From contig JBCDJJ010000123.1 in assembly GCA_038747915.1 (NCBI GenBank), forward strand, positions 1 through 6,772: a stretch of 6,772 bases of DNA, written 5' to 3'. This stretch comes from JBCDAP01 sp038747915 (GTDB lineage Bacteria; Planctomycetota; Phycisphaerae; Phycisphaerales; UBA1924). Position numbers and translations under genes: made by a program. Of the stretch, positions 6,430 to 6,772 are shown in pieces; within the stretch, counting starts at the first letter, position 1; every line of letters starts with the position of its first letter. The notes below the pieces were generated by a model that did no database searches, was not told the origin of the DNA, and worked only from the letters and a program-made list of their open reading frames with translations.

Positions 6430-6451
6430 CGAGGCGCATCATGCCGCCTCG
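6430..6451 (+). terminator. Possible terminator hairpin after the DUF1444 gene
   Basis: CGAGGCG and CGCCTCG form a perfect 7-bp stem around an 8-nt loop, 11 nt after the stop codon. No T-run follows, so it would be an atypical intrinsic terminator, or it may only protect the 3' end of the transcript. Confidence 0.4.
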
Positions 6452-6463
6452 ATGGCCTCAACC

Positions 6464-6499
6464 CCGGTGCATCACGCATCATCGTGGGCCGTGCACCGG
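6464..6499. repeat. Inverted repeat CCGGTGCA/TGCACCGG
   Basis: An exact 8-bp inverted repeat flanks a 20-nt loop that itself contains CACG/CGTG (6473-6476 with 6483-6486). Its right arm overlaps the first four bases of the REP-like doublet at 6496, so the two structures cannot form fully at the same time. Confidence 0.5.
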
Positions 6500-6582
6500 T
6501 GGTGGAAGCGTCTCGCTCCCACGGCCGCATGCCCAGCATGTGTGGACGCATGTTCGTGGGAGCGAGATGCTCCCACCACCGG
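6496..6582. repeat. REP-like doublet 1 (BIME-like nested inverted repeat)
   Basis: Two 28-nt arms (6496-6523 and 6555-6582) are inverted copies differing at two positions, separated by 31 nt. Each arm is itself a small hairpin: the right arm pairs GTGGGAGC with GCTCCCAC around the 5-nt loop GAGAT (6556-6576), and the left arm has the same design with one mismatch (loop GTCTC). This is the layout of a BIME: two short palindromic units in opposite orientation. In other bacteria such units are mobilised by REP-associated tyrosine transposases (RAYT), but no transposase is in the window. Confidence 0.75.
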
Positions 6583-6656
6583 GCCCAAGAACACGACAAC
6601 GTGAATTCCATATGAACTCGAAGAAGCTCCTGGTGCGTTCCAAGTCAATTCGTCGC

Positions 6657-6734
6657 GGGTGCCACTGGTGGCTTGCCCACCAGTGCGAACGCCAAAGCCC
6701 TTGAACACTGGCGGGCAAGCCGCCAGTGGCACCC
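6657..6734. repeat. REP-like doublet 2 (BIME-like nested inverted repeat)
   Basis: Two 29-nt arms (6657-6685 and 6706-6734) are inverted copies differing at two positions, separated by 20 nt. Each arm holds a perfect 9-bp hairpin with a 5-nt loop: CACTGGTGG/CCACCAGTG with loop CTTGC on the left, and CACTGGCGG/CCGCCAGTG with loop GCAAG on the right. The two arm differences are at paired positions, so both hairpins stay perfect (a T-A pair in one is C-G in the other). The sequence is unrelated to doublet 1, but the architecture is the same. Confidence 0.8.
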
Positions 6735-6772
6735 AAGTCCCGGAGTCGGTCGATCCACCGCTGAGACTGGCG

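Larger units (their letters stand above)
6419..6772. other. Gene-free region with nested inverted repeats
   Basis: The last 354 nt hold no credible gene. A 30-codon frame from 6612 runs through a repeat and has no family-like content. The region is dominated by palindromes: a hairpin right after the DUF1444 stop, a second overlapping hairpin, and two REP-like doublets described separately. Between the doublets lie about 74 nt without visible structure. Confidence 0.7.

Noticed and set aside
5525..6442. 305-codon minus-strand frame opposite the DUF1444 gene
   Set aside because: The DUF1444 motifs are on the plus strand; the minus-strand product is a Gly/Asp/Val/Glu-rich mirror with no family features.
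6604..6614. Overlapping EcoRI and NdeI sites (GAATTCCATATG), reminiscent of a cloning primer tail
   Set aside because: No other vector-like sequence is present, and flanking DNA continues as ordinary GC-rich intergenic sequence with repeats; chance is the simpler explanation.
6612..6704. 30-codon frame starting MNSKKLLVRSK
   Set aside because: No ribosome binding site, and half of it is formed by the REP-like doublet; no sign of a real small protein.
6496..6734. CRISPR array
   Set aside because: The repeats are inverted, not direct, come as two unrelated pairs, and lack regular spacers.

Overview
The window is a GC-rich bacterial segment of about 6.8 kb. It most likely comes from the Planctomycetota, probably Phycisphaerae. 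The main taxonomic evidence is the partial 16S rRNA gene at the left edge (minus strand). Its first ~50 nt carry GGCATGGCTAAAACATGCAAG, a form I associate with Phycisphaerae-type 16S; this is recalled, not searched. KdsA points to a Gram-negative envelope with Kdo.

Layout, left to right. (1) 1-323: 5' end of the 16S rRNA gene, cut by the window edge and read leftward. (2) 324-878: rRNA leader and promoter region with no convincing gene. A good sigma70-type promoter (TTGACA, 16 nt, TAGCAT) at 810-837 faces the 16S gene, and the leader carries several clean hairpins. (3) 879-2644: two translationally coupled minus-strand genes, a xylose-isomerase-like TIM-barrel protein followed by a ComF-family phosphoribosyltransferase (stop and start overlap as ATGA). 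(4) 2767-4424: mcsA-mcsB, coupled through a GTGA overlap, encoding the zinc-finger/UVR activator and the protein-arginine kinase of the phosphoarginine protein quality-control system. (5) 4581-5450: kdsA (Kdo-8-phosphate synthase), with the ligand set of the metal-dependent class. (6) 5612-6418: a plus-strand DUF1444 (YtpQ-like) gene, divergent from kdsA. (7) 6419-6772: no gene. It holds a short hairpin after the DUF1444 stop and two nested inverted-repeat elements built like REP doublets (BIME-like).

Five of the six protein genes and the rRNA gene run leftward, so kdsA, mcsAB, the TIM-barrel gene and comF are co-oriented with rRNA transcription. The two coupled pairs are probably two-gene operons. 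kdsA to mcsA (156 nt) and mcsB to the TIM-barrel gene (122 nt) are separated by gaps large enough for independent promoters.

I found no convincing new multi-gene system. The observations most worth a second look are the paired REP-like doublets at the right end, an McsB whose allosteric phosphoarginine-binding motif lacks its usual aspartate, and mcsAB lying apart from the ctsR and clpC genes that accompany it in Firmicutes.
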